Counted from the stretch's first letter, positions 54,904 through 62,675 are shown. The stretch is DNA of 64,000 nucleotides from Streptomyces sp. G-G2 (GCF_030063135.1 NZ_JASISO010000002.1:186001-250000), one strand, 5' to 3'. Notes: generated by a model from the letters alone, not told the origin. Program-made: numbers and translations.

Positions 54904-56403
54904 ATGAAGACCGTCAACCACTGGATCGGTGGCAAGACCGTCGAGGGCGCGTCGGGCAACTACGGCCCGGTCACCGACCCGGCGACCGGCGAGGTCACCA
55001 CGCAGGTCGCCCTCGCCTCGGCCGCCGAGGTCGACGCGGCCGTACAGGTGGCCAAGGAGGCGTACCTGAGCTGGGGGCAGTCCTCGCTGGCCGCCCGCAC
55101 CAAGGTGCTGTTCGCCTACCGCGCCCTCCTCGACGCCAACCGCGACGCGATCGCCGAGCTGATCGTCGCCGAGCACGGCAAGGTGCACTCGGACGCGCTG
55201 GGCGAGGTCGCCCGCGGTCTGGAGATCGTCGAGCTGGCCTGCGGCATCACCACCCAGCTCAAGGGTGAGCTGTCGACCTCCGTGTCGAACCGGGTGGACG
55301 TCTCCTCGATCCGCCAGCCGATCGGCGTCGTCGCGGGCATCACCCCCTTCAACTTCCCGGCGATGGTCCCGATGTGGATGTTCCCGCTGGCCGTGGCCTG
55401 CGGAAACTCCTTCATCCTCAAGCCGAGCGAGAAGGACCCGTCGGCCTCCACGCTGCTGGCGCAGCTGGCGAGCGAGGCCGGCCTGCCGGCGGGCGTGCTG
55501 AACGTGGTCCACGGCGACAAGGTGGCGGTGGACGCCCTCCTGGCCCACCCCGACATCGCGGCGGTTTCCTTCGTCGGCTCCACCCCGATCGCCCGCCACA
55601 TCCACACCACCGCCTCCGCCAACGGCAAGCGCGTGCAGGCCCTCGGCGGCGCCAAGAACCACATGCTGGTCCTCCCGGACGCCGACCTCGACGCGGCCGC
55701 CGACGCGGCGGTCTCGGCGGCGTACGGCTCGGCCGGTGAGCGCTGCATGGCGATCTCCGCGGTCGTCGCGGTCGGCGCCATCGCCGACGAGCTGGTCGAG
55801 AAGATCCGCGAGCGCGCCGAGAAGATCAAGATCGGTCCCGGCAACGACCCGACCTCCGAGATGGGCCCGCTGATCACCGCGGTCCACCGCGACAAGGTCG
55901 CCTCGTACGTCACCGGCGCGGCCGCCCAGGGCGCCGACGTGGTCCTCGACGGCACCGGCTACACGGTGGAGGGCAACGAGAACGGCCACTGGATCGGCCT
56001 GTCCCTGCTCGACCACGTCTCCACCGACTCGGACGCCTACCGCGACGAGATCTTCGGCCCGGTGCTGTGCGTGCTGCGCACCGAGACGTACGACGAGGGC
56101 GTGGCCCTCATCAACGCCTCGCCGTTCGGCAACGGCACCGCGATCTTCACCCGCGACGGCGGCGCGGCCCGCCGCTTCCAGCTGGAGGTCCAGGCGGGCA
56201 TGGTCGGCGTGAATGTGCCGATCCCGGTCCCCGTCGGCTACCACTCCTTCGGTGGCTGGAAGGACTCGCTCTTCGGCGACCTCCACGTCTACGGCAACGA
56301 CGGCATCCAGTTCTACACCCGCGGCAAGGTCGTCACCACCCGCTGGCCGGACCCCTCCGAAGCCCCCTCGGGCGTAGACCTCGGCTTCCCGACGTCTCGA
56401 TAA
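54904..56403 (+). CDS. mmsA: Methylmalonate-semialdehyde dehydrogenase (CoA-acylating)
   Basis: A 499-residue aldehyde dehydrogenase. The catalytic Cys is in SAGERCMAIS near residue 281; NAD-binding ITPFNFPAMVP and FVGSTPIA precede it. It converts malonate semialdehyde to acetyl-CoA (or methylmalonate semialdehyde to propionyl-CoA) with CoA, the final step of inositol and valine breakdown; IolA is the name in the inositol pathway. ATG 54904 follows AAGGAG by seven bases; an upstream GTG overlaps the iolD stop. It is the last gene of the operon; a terminator follows. Confidence 0.94.
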   Translation: MKTVNHWIGGKTVEGASGNYGPVTDPATGEVTTQVALASAAEVDAAVQVAKEAYLSWGQSSLAARTKVLFAYRALLDANRDAIAELIVAEHGKVHSDALGEVARGLEIVELACGITTQLKGELSTSVSNRVDVSSIRQPIGVVAGITPFNFPAMVPMWMFPLAVACGNSFILKPSEKDPSASTLLAQLASEAGLPAGVLNVVHGDKVAVDALLAHPDIAAVSFVGSTPIARHIHTTASANGKRVQALGGAKNHMLVLPDADLDAAADAAVSAAYGSAGERCMAISAVVAVGAIADELVEKIRERAEKIKIGPGNDPTSEMGPLITAVHRDKVASYVTGAAAQGADVVLDGTGYTVEGNENGHWIGLSLLDHVSTDSDAYRDEIFGPVLCVLRTETYDEGVALINASPFGNGTAIFTRDGGAARRFQLEVQAGMVGVNVPIPVPVGYHSFGGWKDSLFGDLHVYGNDGIQFYTRGKVVTTRWPDPSEAPSGVDLGFPTSR

Positions 56404-56436
56404 TGCCTGACGCCTGACCGGCGCCCCAAACACAGG

Positions 56437-56475
56437 AACCCTCGGCCAACCTCACCGGCCGGGGGTTTCTGCTGT
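56437..56475 (+). terminator. Terminator after mmsA; left copy of the island repeat
   Basis: Arms AACCCTCGGCC (56437-56447) and GGCCGGGGGTT (56457-56467) pair with one G.U, closing a nine-base loop, and are followed by TCTGCTGT. The same hairpin plus the downstream bases recurs at 60058-60105, at the far end of the low-GC island. Confidence 0.8.
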
Positions 56476-56483
56476 TCCGGCCC
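56443..56483. repeat. Direct repeat flanking the island, left copy
   Basis: This 41-base segment (cggccaacctcaccggcc, then gggggtttctgctgttcc and ggccc) matches 60063-60105 with two single-base insertions and one substitution. Identity extends past the hairpin into non-palindromic sequence (tttctgctgt), so shared hairpin structure alone does not explain it. Confidence 0.75.
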
Positions 56484-56512
56484 CCTTGACCGCACCGATC
56501 CCTGAGAGTGAG

Positions 56513-56785
56513 GTGGTGCAACCAGGCGCAACGCGCTCGACAGGGAGGGACACCAAGGCCTTACGGTTCGTTGGTAAAGATCCAGAGTCTGGAGATCGCG
56601 GATGCCCGGCCGTGTGGGTAAACGAGAGCCGACGCATCCTCGTCCAGGGGTCACAAGCAGACGCTGACGTGCTCAGCCAAGCCTCGGCAGACTCGCCCCA
56701 GGCTGACAACGAATCCCTGATCATCCTTGAGCCCAGGATGATCCCGCTCCTCAAGGAGGCCATCCGTGTCGCAGAGTCTGACTGA
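56513..56785 (+). CDS. Small acidic protein of the DUF6879/DUF5753 cassette
   Basis: A roughly 90-residue protein reading VVQPGATRSTGRDTKALRFVGKDPESG, then CPAVWVNESRRILVQG and a C-terminal IILEPRMIPLLKEAIRV. It has no membrane segment. Similar short proteins precede DUF6879 genes in Streptomyces islands, from memory. GTG 56513 is chosen; a TTG 27 bases upstream is possible but has no ribosome-binding site. Its last 20 bp overlap the next gene, so the pair is coupled. Function unknown. Confidence 0.65.
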   Translation: MVQPGATRSTGRDTKALRFVGKDPESGDRGCPAVWVNESRRILVQGSQADADVLSQASADSPQADNESLIILEPRMIPLLKEAIRVAESD

Positions 56786-57290
56786 CTTCGCCGACCTCAT
56801 TCGGTCGGTGCAGGTGTCAGCGGTGCATCTTGAGATGCGCGACACGTACGGCGTCGAGAACGAGATCGAAGGCTTCGCCGCGTGGAAGCAAGGTCACCGG
56901 CTCAACCCTGCCGACCGTGCTTCGTGGTGGCGGCCGTGGCTCGACCTCGTGCAGGAGGTCACCGCCAAGGGAGTAGTCATCCGGCGGACCCGGATCGTGT
57001 CCGAGCCGGTCAGCGACTACATCGCGTACGAGCACTCGTTCACCTTCACCAACATCGCGGGCGGTGAGCAGATCCGTTGGCTTCCCCGCCGTCAGGCATC
57101 CGACCTCACGTTGCCCGGCAACGACTGCTGGATCTTCGACGGCAAACTCGTGCAGTTCAACGTCTTCGATGGCGCCGGCAGGTGGGTCCACACAGACCAG
57201 ACCGACGATCCTGCCGTAGCTGAGCGGTGCGTGACCGCGTTCGAAGCAGTGTGGGAGCGCGGCATCCCGCACGAGAAGTACACCGTCTGA
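56766..57290 (+). CDS. DUF6879-type protein
   Basis: A 174-residue protein starting SLTDFADLIRSVQVSAVHLEMRDTYG, with an aromatic core (WWRPWLDLVQEV), RRTRIVSEPVSDYIAYEH and LPGNDCWIFDGKLVQFNVFD. This pattern is that of the DUF6879 family, common in Streptomyces next to DUF5753 regulators. GTG 56766 follows AAGGAGG at six bases. Its activity is unknown; the aromatic, beta-rich make-up suggests a compact soluble fold. It may act with the flanking HTH protein. Confidence 0.8.
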   Translation: MSQSLTDFADLIRSVQVSAVHLEMRDTYGVENEIEGFAAWKQGHRLNPADRASWWRPWLDLVQEVTAKGVVIRRTRIVSEPVSDYIAYEHSFTFTNIAGGEQIRWLPRRQASDLTLPGNDCWIFDGKLVQFNVFDGAGRWVHTDQTDDPAVAERCVTAFEAVWERGIPHEKYTV

Positions 57291-57309
57291 ATCACTGGCC
57301 GGTCAGTTC

Positions 57310-58158
57310 ATGCCCTCCTCTCCGCTCTCCACAGCCCAAGCAGCACGGGCCGCCGTGGCCACCCGCCTGCAAGGGCTCATGAAGGACGCTGGGCTCTCTG
57401 GGCATGATCTGGCCGTCCGGTGCGGCTGGCACAGGGCCAAGTCATCCAGGATCGCTCGGGGCATCTCCTGGCCGTCTGACGCAGATATTCGGGCATGGTG
57501 TGCGGCCTGCGGAGTCGAAGACGAGGCAGCGGACATAATCGCCGCGTCCCGGAACGCCGAGTCGATGTACGTCGAGTGGAAGCAGATCCACCGGGACGGC
57601 ATGCGCCGCGTCCACGAGAAGACCACTCCGCTCTACCAGCGGACCCGCTCCTTTCGCGTCTACGCGTCGAACCTGGTTCCGGGCATGCTCCAGACAGCCG
57701 GATACGCGACAGGGCTTCTGAAAGGCATCACGCGCTTCCAGGGCACGCCCGACGACGTGGCCGACGCCGTACAGGCCAGACTCAACCGCTCCCGCGTGAT
57801 CCGGGAAGGTGACCACCGCTTCGCGATCCTCCTCGAAGAGACGGTTCTCTACTACCGGGTGTGCGAGTCCGAAGCCATGTCGGAGCAGCTCGAAGCGCTC
57901 CTTGCCGTGATGAGCCGGCCGAACGTGTCCCTCGGGATCATCCCCAGGACGGCCCACCGGACCGTGTGGCCGTTGGAGGCGTTCTACGCCTTTGATGATC
58001 AACAGGTGGCCGTCGAGACGCTCACAGCAGAGATCAACCTGACTGCCCCGGGTGAGATCAAGACGTACCTACGCGCCTTCGCCGACCTAGCCAAGACGGC
58101 AGTCCACGGGGCACCGGCCCGAATCCTCATCAGGGAAGCGCTAACCGCACTCGGGTGA
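57310..58158 (+). CDS. WhiJ-like HTH regulator with DUF5753 domain
   Basis: A 282-residue protein. The N-terminal Xre/Cro helix-turn-helix covers about residues 14-70 (LQGLMKDAGLSGHDLAVRCGW, then SSRIARGISWPSDADI). The C-terminal DUF5753 domain spans about 95-275 with SFRVYASNLVPGMLQTAGYA and PNVSLGIIPRTAHR. Proteins of this plan include WhiJ-like developmental regulators, usually paired with small DUF397 or other partner proteins. Here its likely partner is the DUF6879 gene 19 bp upstream. The sequence is clearly lower in GC than the surroundings. Confidence 0.88.
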   Translation: MPSSPLSTAQAARAAVATRLQGLMKDAGLSGHDLAVRCGWHRAKSSRIARGISWPSDADIRAWCAACGVEDEAADIIAASRNAESMYVEWKQIHRDGMRRVHEKTTPLYQRTRSFRVYASNLVPGMLQTAGYATGLLKGITRFQGTPDDVADAVQARLNRSRVIREGDHRFAILLEETVLYYRVCESEAMSEQLEALLAVMSRPNVSLGIIPRTAHRTVWPLEAFYAFDDQQVAVETLTAEINLTAPGEIKTYLRAFADLAKTAVHGAPARILIREALTALG

Positions 58159-58249
58159 AGGCGTGCAACAGCGTGCAACAACGTGGATGCGCGCCCAACT
58201 GCCTCCCTACCGTCGTGACATCGACCTCGAAGTCATCGGGAGGGGCGCA

Positions 58250-58450
58250 ATGGCCAGCACTCAGACGAGGACCATAAATCCGGCGGTCGCCCGCCTATTC
58301 ATGCCTCCCTGGCCCGAGCCTCCCGCCCACTGCTACAGGTGCCAGAAGTGGGCCCGAGAACGGGCCTCCGCTCGTGGCCCCCTCGCTGGCACTGTCGTGA
58401 GCGACAGGAACGTACTGATCCGGCGCCACATGGCGCGAGGCTGCGCGTGA
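58250..58450 (+). CDS. Small CxxC-containing protein
   Basis: A 66-residue protein beginning MASTQTRTINPAVARLFMPP, with HCYRCQKW near residues 27-34 and a final ARGCA; the Cys pattern suggests metal binding. The ATG follows GGGAGGGG by four bases. Its TGA overlaps the next gene's GTG. Unknown function; first of four chained tiny genes. Confidence 0.65.
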   Translation: MASTQTRTINPAVARLFMPPWPEPPAHCYRCQKWARERASARGPLAGTVVSDRNVLIRRHMARGCA

Positions 58451-58629
58451 GTGCTCCGATCACCATCAACAGAGCCGCGTGGCCGAAGTACGACCCGACG
58501 TGCGGTGTGTGCACTGCTCTGGACGCCGAGCGGCACGAAGCCGCCGATGCGGGCGAGCTGCGCGAGGTCGCAAAGATCAACGAGGAGATCGGCAACCATC
58601 CGCACCTACGGCGGCGGGGTGGCCGGTGA
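58447..58629 (+). CDS. Tiny protein with CxxC and charged helix
   Basis: A 60-residue protein: SAPITINRAAWPKYDPTCGVC, then a long charged helix (ERHEAADAGELREVAKINEEI) and a basic RRRGGR tail. GTG 58447 overlaps the previous stop as GTGA. The helix could pair with another member of the cassette. Unknown function. Confidence 0.65.
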   Translation: MSAPITINRAAWPKYDPTCGVCTALDAERHEAADAGELREVAKINEEIGNHPHLRRRGGR

Positions 58630-58742
58630 GGGACGACCGTGACGAAGCCGCAGCCCGGAACCTAGTGGTCTGGCAAACGGTCGGCAGTGCCCTTTGGGTC
58701 TTGACCGTGATGGCCATAGTCGTCCGGGGGTGCCGCGCGTGA
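58626..58742 (+). CDS. 38-residue single-pass membrane peptide
   Basis: A very short protein: a charged N-terminus (VRDDRDEAAARN) and one hydrophobic helix (LVVWQTVGSALWVLTVMAIVV) ending RGCRA. GTG 58626 overlaps the previous stop and its TGA overlaps the next GTG, so it is translated between coupled genes. This chain of overlaps is the main evidence that it is real. Confidence 0.55.
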   Translation: MRDDRDEAAARNLVVWQTVGSALWVLTVMAIVVRGCRA

Positions 58743-59161
58743 AGCTCACCATTCCGGATGATGCCCCCTGGTACTGCGGGGCGTACACCTTCCTCCCGCT
58801 CGACGCGGTCGAGACCCACCGCAAGATCACGGGTCGAGACCTCTCCGACTACATGGTCGAGTGCATTCGCGATCAAGGTCACGAGGGCGAGCACAGCGGA
58901 ACGATTCGGGGTTCCGGCTCCTTCCATTGGGACGCCCAACACGCGGTCCGCAGGCGCGCCGACCGCCACCGACTCCCACCCCTTGCGGGGGTGGGCGCCC
59001 ATGCAAGCCGCAAGCCGATGGGAGGTGAAGCCATGACCGACCCCGGAGACAAGGTCGGCTCGCCCCAACTCGATACAGAAGATGGCCCCGACCTCCCATT
59101 AAGGGGAAGTCGGGGCCTCGTGTCACCGCTGCGCTGGGTCAGTGAGCCTTTTCCAACCTGA
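58739..59161 (+). CDS. Conserved small protein, C-terminus altered by IS insertion
   Basis: A 140-residue frame. The first 65 residues (KLTIPDDAPWYCGAY, then DLSDYMVECIRDQGHEGEHSG) look conserved, with a CxxxxxHxxxH-like metal-type pattern. Later residues are less ordered. The frame passes through a long hairpin at 59084-59117 and its last eight codons lie inside the IS5-like element (starts 59136), so the original stop was lost or displaced. GTG 58739 overlaps the previous TGA. Confidence 0.6.
   Translation: MKLTIPDDAPWYCGAYTFLPLDAVETHRKITGRDLSDYMVECIRDQGHEGEHSGTIRGSGSFHWDAQHAVRRRADRHRLPPLAGVGAHASRKPMGGEAMTDPGDKVGSPQLDTEDGPDLPLRGSRGLVSPLRWVSEPFPT
59084..59117 (+). terminator. Hairpin near the end of the cassette
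   Basis: GGCCCCGAC (59084-59092) pairs with GTCGGGGCC (59109-59117), with extra pairing inside (TCCC with GGGA). It looks like the terminator of the small-gene operon, although it lies inside the current reading frame; this fits the idea that the frame was extended by the IS. Confidence 0.6.
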
Positions 59162-60042
59162 CTGCGGCGGTGAGGTGTTGGAGGTTGCCGGCTGTACGGA
59201 ACGACGAAGCTCCTGGTAGACGGGTCCTCGACCAAGATCACCCGTGTCCGCCAGGAGCTTCGCGTGCTTGTCTACCCCTCGTCGATCGATCTGTCCAGCG
59301 GCACCCTGCGCTACCTGACCACGCGGCTCCGTGCCCGGCAGCGAGAGACCGGGACCCGGTGGCGACGGCTGCCTGCCGGCCGTCAGGCGCTGCTCGCCCT
59401 CGCCCACCTGCGGTGCGGGGACACCTACGCGCGGCTCGCCGCCGGGTTCGGCATCGGCGTCGCGACCGTGTACCGATACATACGTGAGGTGATCGACGTC
59501 CTGGCCGCCGCCGCGCCGACCCTGACCGAGGCGATGAAGACCGTACGGGCGAAAGCCTTCGTGATCCTGGACGGCACCCTGCTGCCGATCGACCGGATCG
59601 CCGCCGACACCCCGTACTACTCCGGGAAACACAAACGCCACGGCATGAACATCCAGGTCCTCACCGACCCGTTCGGCCGCCTGCTGTGGGCCTCGCCAGC
59701 TTTGCCCGGCTCGGCCCATGACCTGACCGCCGCCCGGCGCCACGGCATCATCGACGCGCTCGCCGAGGCCGACGTGAAATGCTGGGCGGACAAGGCTTAC
59801 CAGGGCGCCGGGCGACCCGTCCGGGTGCCGTTCAGGGGCCGCCGGCTCAAACGCTGGAAGCGGCGACACAACAGCACCCACGCCAAGATCTGCTGTCTCG
59901 GCGAACAGGCCATGGCCACCCTGAAGGGCTGGCGCCTTCTGCGGAAGCTCCGCTGCAGCACCAACCGGATCACCGGCATCGTGAAGGCCGTCGTCGTCCT
60001 TCACCACGCCTCAACCTGAGGCTGGAAAAGGCTCACTGACCC
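59136..60042 (+). mobile_element. IS5-like insertion sequence
   Basis: A 907-bp element bounded by perfect 20-base inverted repeats gggtcagtgagccttttcca (59136-59155) and its complement at 60023-60042. It contains one transposase gene. No flanking target duplication is clear. The element truncates the preceding small gene and is unrelated in its ends to the MITE at 20.1 kb. Confidence 0.88.
59264..60019 (+). CDS. IS5-family DDE transposase
   Basis: A 251-residue transposase. An N-terminal HTH (GDTYARLAAGFGIGVATVYRYIREV) precedes the DDE core: Asp in FVILDGTLLPIDR, Asp in LPGSAHDLTAARR, and Glu in CLGEQAMATLKGWR, with the following KLRCSTNRITGIVKA. All three acidic residues are present and the frame is intact, so it may be active. 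GTG 59264 is the start. Confidence 0.9.
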   Translation: MLVYPSSIDLSSGTLRYLTTRLRARQRETGTRWRRLPAGRQALLALAHLRCGDTYARLAAGFGIGVATVYRYIREVIDVLAAAAPTLTEAMKTVRAKAFVILDGTLLPIDRIAADTPYYSGKHKRHGMNIQVLTDPFGRLLWASPALPGSAHDLTAARRHGIIDALAEADVKCWADKAYQGAGRPVRVPFRGRRLKRWKRRHNSTHAKICCLGEQAMATLKGWRLLRKLRCSTNRITGIVKAVVVLHHAST

Positions 60043-60057
60043 CACCCCCGAACCCAG

Positions 60058-60087
60058 CCCCCCGGCCAACCCTCACCGGCCGGGGGG
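60058..60087. terminator. Bidirectional terminator; right copy of the island repeat
   Basis: A perfect ten-base-pair stem (CCCCCCGGCC with GGCCGGGGGG) around a ten-base loop, followed by TTTCTGCTGT. It could end both the rightward transposase transcript and the leftward hydrolase gene. It resembles the mmsA terminator. Confidence 0.78.
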
Positions 60088-60105
60088 TTTCTGCTGTCCC
60101 GGCCC
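60063..60105. repeat. Direct repeat flanking the island, right copy
   Basis: This segment repeats 56443-56483 in the same orientation with minor differences. The distance between copies is about 3.6 kb. Sequence between the copies has lower GC than both sides. Confidence 0.75.
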
Positions 60106-60218
60106 TTTCGCCGGTGAGGGCCTGGTCGAGATCCCCGAGGCAGTGCTGAGGGAGGCTTTCCGTGCTCGCGGATGGTGACGCCTGGCGGTCCAGGTTCGGT
60201 TGCCCTTTCCGGGGACGG

Positions 60219-61496
60219 TCACAGCAGGGGCCAGATGTCCTGGGCGGCGGTGGTGCTCCACACCGCGTCCGCGTGGCCGTAGCCCGGGATCAGGCGGTAG
60301 GTCACCCGGGGGTTGCCTGACGCGCGGATCAGGTCGGCGCCCCGGGGATGGTCGCCACGGCCGAACTCCGTGGTGAGCCAGAGCACTTCGGCCCCGATGC
60401 GGTCCCAGGCGAGGGAGTACCCCGTACCGTCACCCGCCCAGGCGGCGCACAGGTCGCGCAGCAGGGCCACCGGGACCAGGCCGCTGCCCAGGGCCGCCGT
60501 CGCCGCGTGCCAGAGCGTGAGCGGGGTGTGGGTCAGGGTGAAGCGGTCCTCGGCCGGGGTGGCGCCGAAGGCGTAGGTGCCCGCGCTGTGGCCCCGGGCG
60601 TAGATCCAGTTCGCCGGGCCCGGGAGCTCGGCGGTGTGGATCAGGGCGTAGTGGGCCAGGCCCGCGTTCGTGAAGCGGAGTGCCGGATCCCTGGGCCAGG
60701 GCGCCGGGGAGGGGCCGCCCGGGTCCGTCACCGCCCGGGAGACCAGCCCGGCCAGCCCGGCGTCGCTCGCGTACGTGCCCGCCGCGAGCTGGGCGGCGTA
60801 GGCGTCCCGGGTCGCGGCGGCGCGCACCGCCCCCGCGCCGGTCAGCGGGCCGGTCGTGTCCAGGACCACCACGCGGCGCAGCCGCGGGGACGGGTCGTGG
60901 GAGGCCGCGTCCAGGGCGAGGGCCGCACCGGCCGAGTGCCCGGCGTACTGGTAGGGCAGCCGCAGTACGGGGTCCAGCGCGTCCACCACCCGGGCCAGGT
61001 CCCGGCGGTGCGCGGCCAGCCCCCACTCGGCGGTGACGTCCCCGGGGCGGGCCGCGTCCTCGCGCGGGGTGAGCCCGACGACGAGGAAGCCCCGGCGGCG
61101 CAGGTCCTGGGCGAGGTTGCGCGCACCGGGGGTGAGGAAGGAGGCGGTGAAGTTCAGGCCGCCGCCGGGCAGCAGGTACACGACCCCGCGCGGGGCGCGG
61201 GCCGGGTCGGCGATCACGTCCACGGTGAAGGGGACGGCGCCCGAGGGACCGTCGGTGGCGCCGTCCTCGGAGCCGTTGCCAGAGCCGTCGCCCGGGGCGT
61301 CGCGCGAGCCGTCGTCCGGGTCGCCGTCGAAGAGCGGGAGGGTCAGGCGCAGGAAGTCGGGGCCGGGCAGGTGGACGGCGGTCCCGGTGCTCAGGGTGCG
61401 CTCGATCAGGGTCAGCAGCGCCGCCCCCGCGACCGGTGGCGGGGAGAGCGGCGGGGAGGGCGGGGGCGGCTGGCCGCCCGGCTGCCGTGGGTCCAT
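60219..61496 (-). CDS. Alpha/beta hydrolase
   Basis: A 425-residue hydrolase. A Pro-rich N-terminus (residues 1-25) and an acidic Gly/Asp/Ser run (about 55-85) precede the core. The oxyanion loop is GVVYLLPGGGLNF; the nucleophile lies in AGHSAGAALALD near residue 192, and a C-terminal PGYGHADAVWS has the catalytic His. No signal peptide is seen. Esterase or lipase activity is likely, substrate unknown. Its leftward transcript would end at the repeat-borne hairpin at 60058. Confidence 0.82.
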   Translation of the reverse strand: MDPRQPGGQPPPPSPPLSPPPVAGAALLTLIERTLSTGTAVHLPGPDFLRLTLPLFDGDPDDGSRDAPGDGSGNGSEDGATDGPSGAVPFTVDVIADPARAPRGVVYLLPGGGLNFTASFLTPGARNLAQDLRRRGFLVVGLTPREDAARPGDVTAEWGLAAHRRDLARVVDALDPVLRLPYQYAGHSAGAALALDAASHDPSPRLRRVVVLDTTGPLTGAGAVRAAATRDAYAAQLAAGTYASDAGLAGLVSRAVTDPGGPSPAPWPRDPALRFTNAGLAHYALIHTAELPGPANWIYARGHSAGTYAFGATPAEDRFTLTHTPLTLWHAATAALGSGLVPVALLRDLCAAWAGDGTGYSLAWDRIGAEVLWLTTEFGRGDHPRGADLIRASGNPRVTYRLIPGYGHADAVWSTTAAQDIWPLL

Positions 61497-61557
61497 CGCG
61501 AGTGCCTCCCCCGTCGTGGTGACCGCCGTGCGCGGCCCCCGGGGACAGCTTTCATGA

Positions 61558-62595
61558 TCAGCACGTTTCGGCCAAGTCCCGTACGGGTGGCAGGAGTTCC
61601 CCGCCGGTACGGCGCCTGCGGCGCAGCGCCCACAGTGCGGTCCCGGCCCCCAGCAGGACGAGGACCGTACCCGCCGCGGGCCACGGCACGGCGAGGAACT
61701 CCGCCCCGCCCGAGCCGGTCAGGTCCGGATAGGCCGCCGCGCCCGCCGTCACCTTGACGGTGACCCAGTCCAACTGCGGTGAATCCGCCCACTTCTCCGT
61801 CAGCTCGATGCGCTGGCCCGGCAGCAGCGACACCTTCGCGTCACGGGCCGGGCGGTCCAGGACGCCGCGCCCGAACAGGCCCTCGGCGCTGACCGTCACC
61901 TTCGGCTCGACGACCACGTTGCCCCGGTTGACCAGGGCGTACGTGATGGTGGCCGGCGCGCTGTGCACCCAGGGCAGCACCGGCGCGTCCCGCTGGACCC
62001 GGACGTCCTCGACGCTCAGGCCCGGGGAGAGCGGGCCCGGTACCCGGAAGTAGAGCCGGGCGCCCACCGAGCGCTTCACGCCGACCTGGACCTTGCCCTG
62101 CTGCTGGACGCCCTCCACCTCGGTGTTGAGGGCGACGATCCCGCCGACGTGATCGCCCGGGGTCGCGTCCTCGGGCACCTTCACCGTGAAGGGGATGTCC
62201 TTGCGCCCCTTGGCGGGGACGGTCAGCGTCGAGGTGCCCGCGGGCAGGTGGAGCCAGCCGCCGACGTCCTTGGGCTTCGTCTCGGCGGGCAGCAGCGCGA
62301 AGGCGCCGCCCACCGGGGTGTTCATCGCGTCGGTGGCGAAGACCTGGAAGGTCAGGTCCTTGGTGGAGGAGTTGAGGATGGTCACGCTGTCGCTGACGGT
62401 GGTCCCGGCCGTCCCCTGGTGGAAGAAGTACGCCCGGTCGGTCATCGCCGCACCCGCCGCCGGGGTCGGGAAGACGCCCCAGGTGCCGTTCTCGGCGGCG
62501 CTCGCGGAGGTGGTCCAGGGGCCGGGCAGGAGCAGTCCCGCGCCCAGCAGGAACAGGCCGAGCAGCAGACCGTACAGAGGGGTGCGGGTGCGCAT
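61558..62595 (-). CDS. Secreted, membrane-anchored surface protein (DUF916/WxL-locus-like)
   Basis: A 345-residue exported protein. A signal peptide (GLLLGLFLLGAGLLLPG, then ASA) is followed by Ig-like beta domains with TVSDSVTILNSSTKDLTFQ and a long central domain. A C-terminal membrane helix (WPAAGTVLVLLGAGTALWAL) and RRRRR-like stop-transfer anchor it. This resembles peptidoglycan-binding DUF916-type proteins of WxL loci. It is downstream of another secreted protein gene with a terminator between. Confidence 0.7.
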   Translation of the reverse strand: MRTRTPLYGLLLGLFLLGAGLLLPGPWTTSASAAENGTWGVFPTPAAGAAMTDRAYFFHQGTAGTTVSDSVTILNSSTKDLTFQVFATDAMNTPVGGAFALLPAETKPKDVGGWLHLPAGTSTLTVPAKGRKDIPFTVKVPEDATPGDHVGGIVALNTEVEGVQQQGKVQVGVKRSVGARLYFRVPGPLSPGLSVEDVRVQRDAPVLPWVHSAPATITYALVNRGNVVVEPKVTVSAEGLFGRGVLDRPARDAKVSLLPGQRIELTEKWADSPQLDWVTVKVTAGAAAYPDLTGSGGAEFLAVPWPAAGTVLVLLGAGTALWALRRRRRTGGELLPPVRDLAETC

Positions 62596-62622
62596 GGGCG
62601 GCTCTCCAGACGGGGCGGAAAC

Positions 62623-62660
62623 GGGGAAAAGGTGGTGCGGCGCCGGAGCGCCGCACCACC
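62623..62660 (-). terminator. Strong intrinsic terminator between the two surface-protein genes
   Basis: A perfect 13-base-pair stem (GGTGGTGCGGCGC with GCGCCGCACCACC) and CGGA loop. Read leftward it is followed by TTTTCCCCGTTTCC. It ends most transcription of the gene at 62676-63971 before the next gene. Confidence 0.88.
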
Positions 62661-62675
62661 CGGGGCCGGGCGGGG

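Noticed and set aside
59136..60042. Possible source of the 20.1-kb MITE
   Set aside because: The terminal repeats (gggtcagtgagcc versus gagactgctgaag) are unrelated.
56437..60105. Classical att sites of an integrase-driven element
   Set aside because: No integrase, excisionase or tRNA gene is present, so the repeats are reported only as a duplication.
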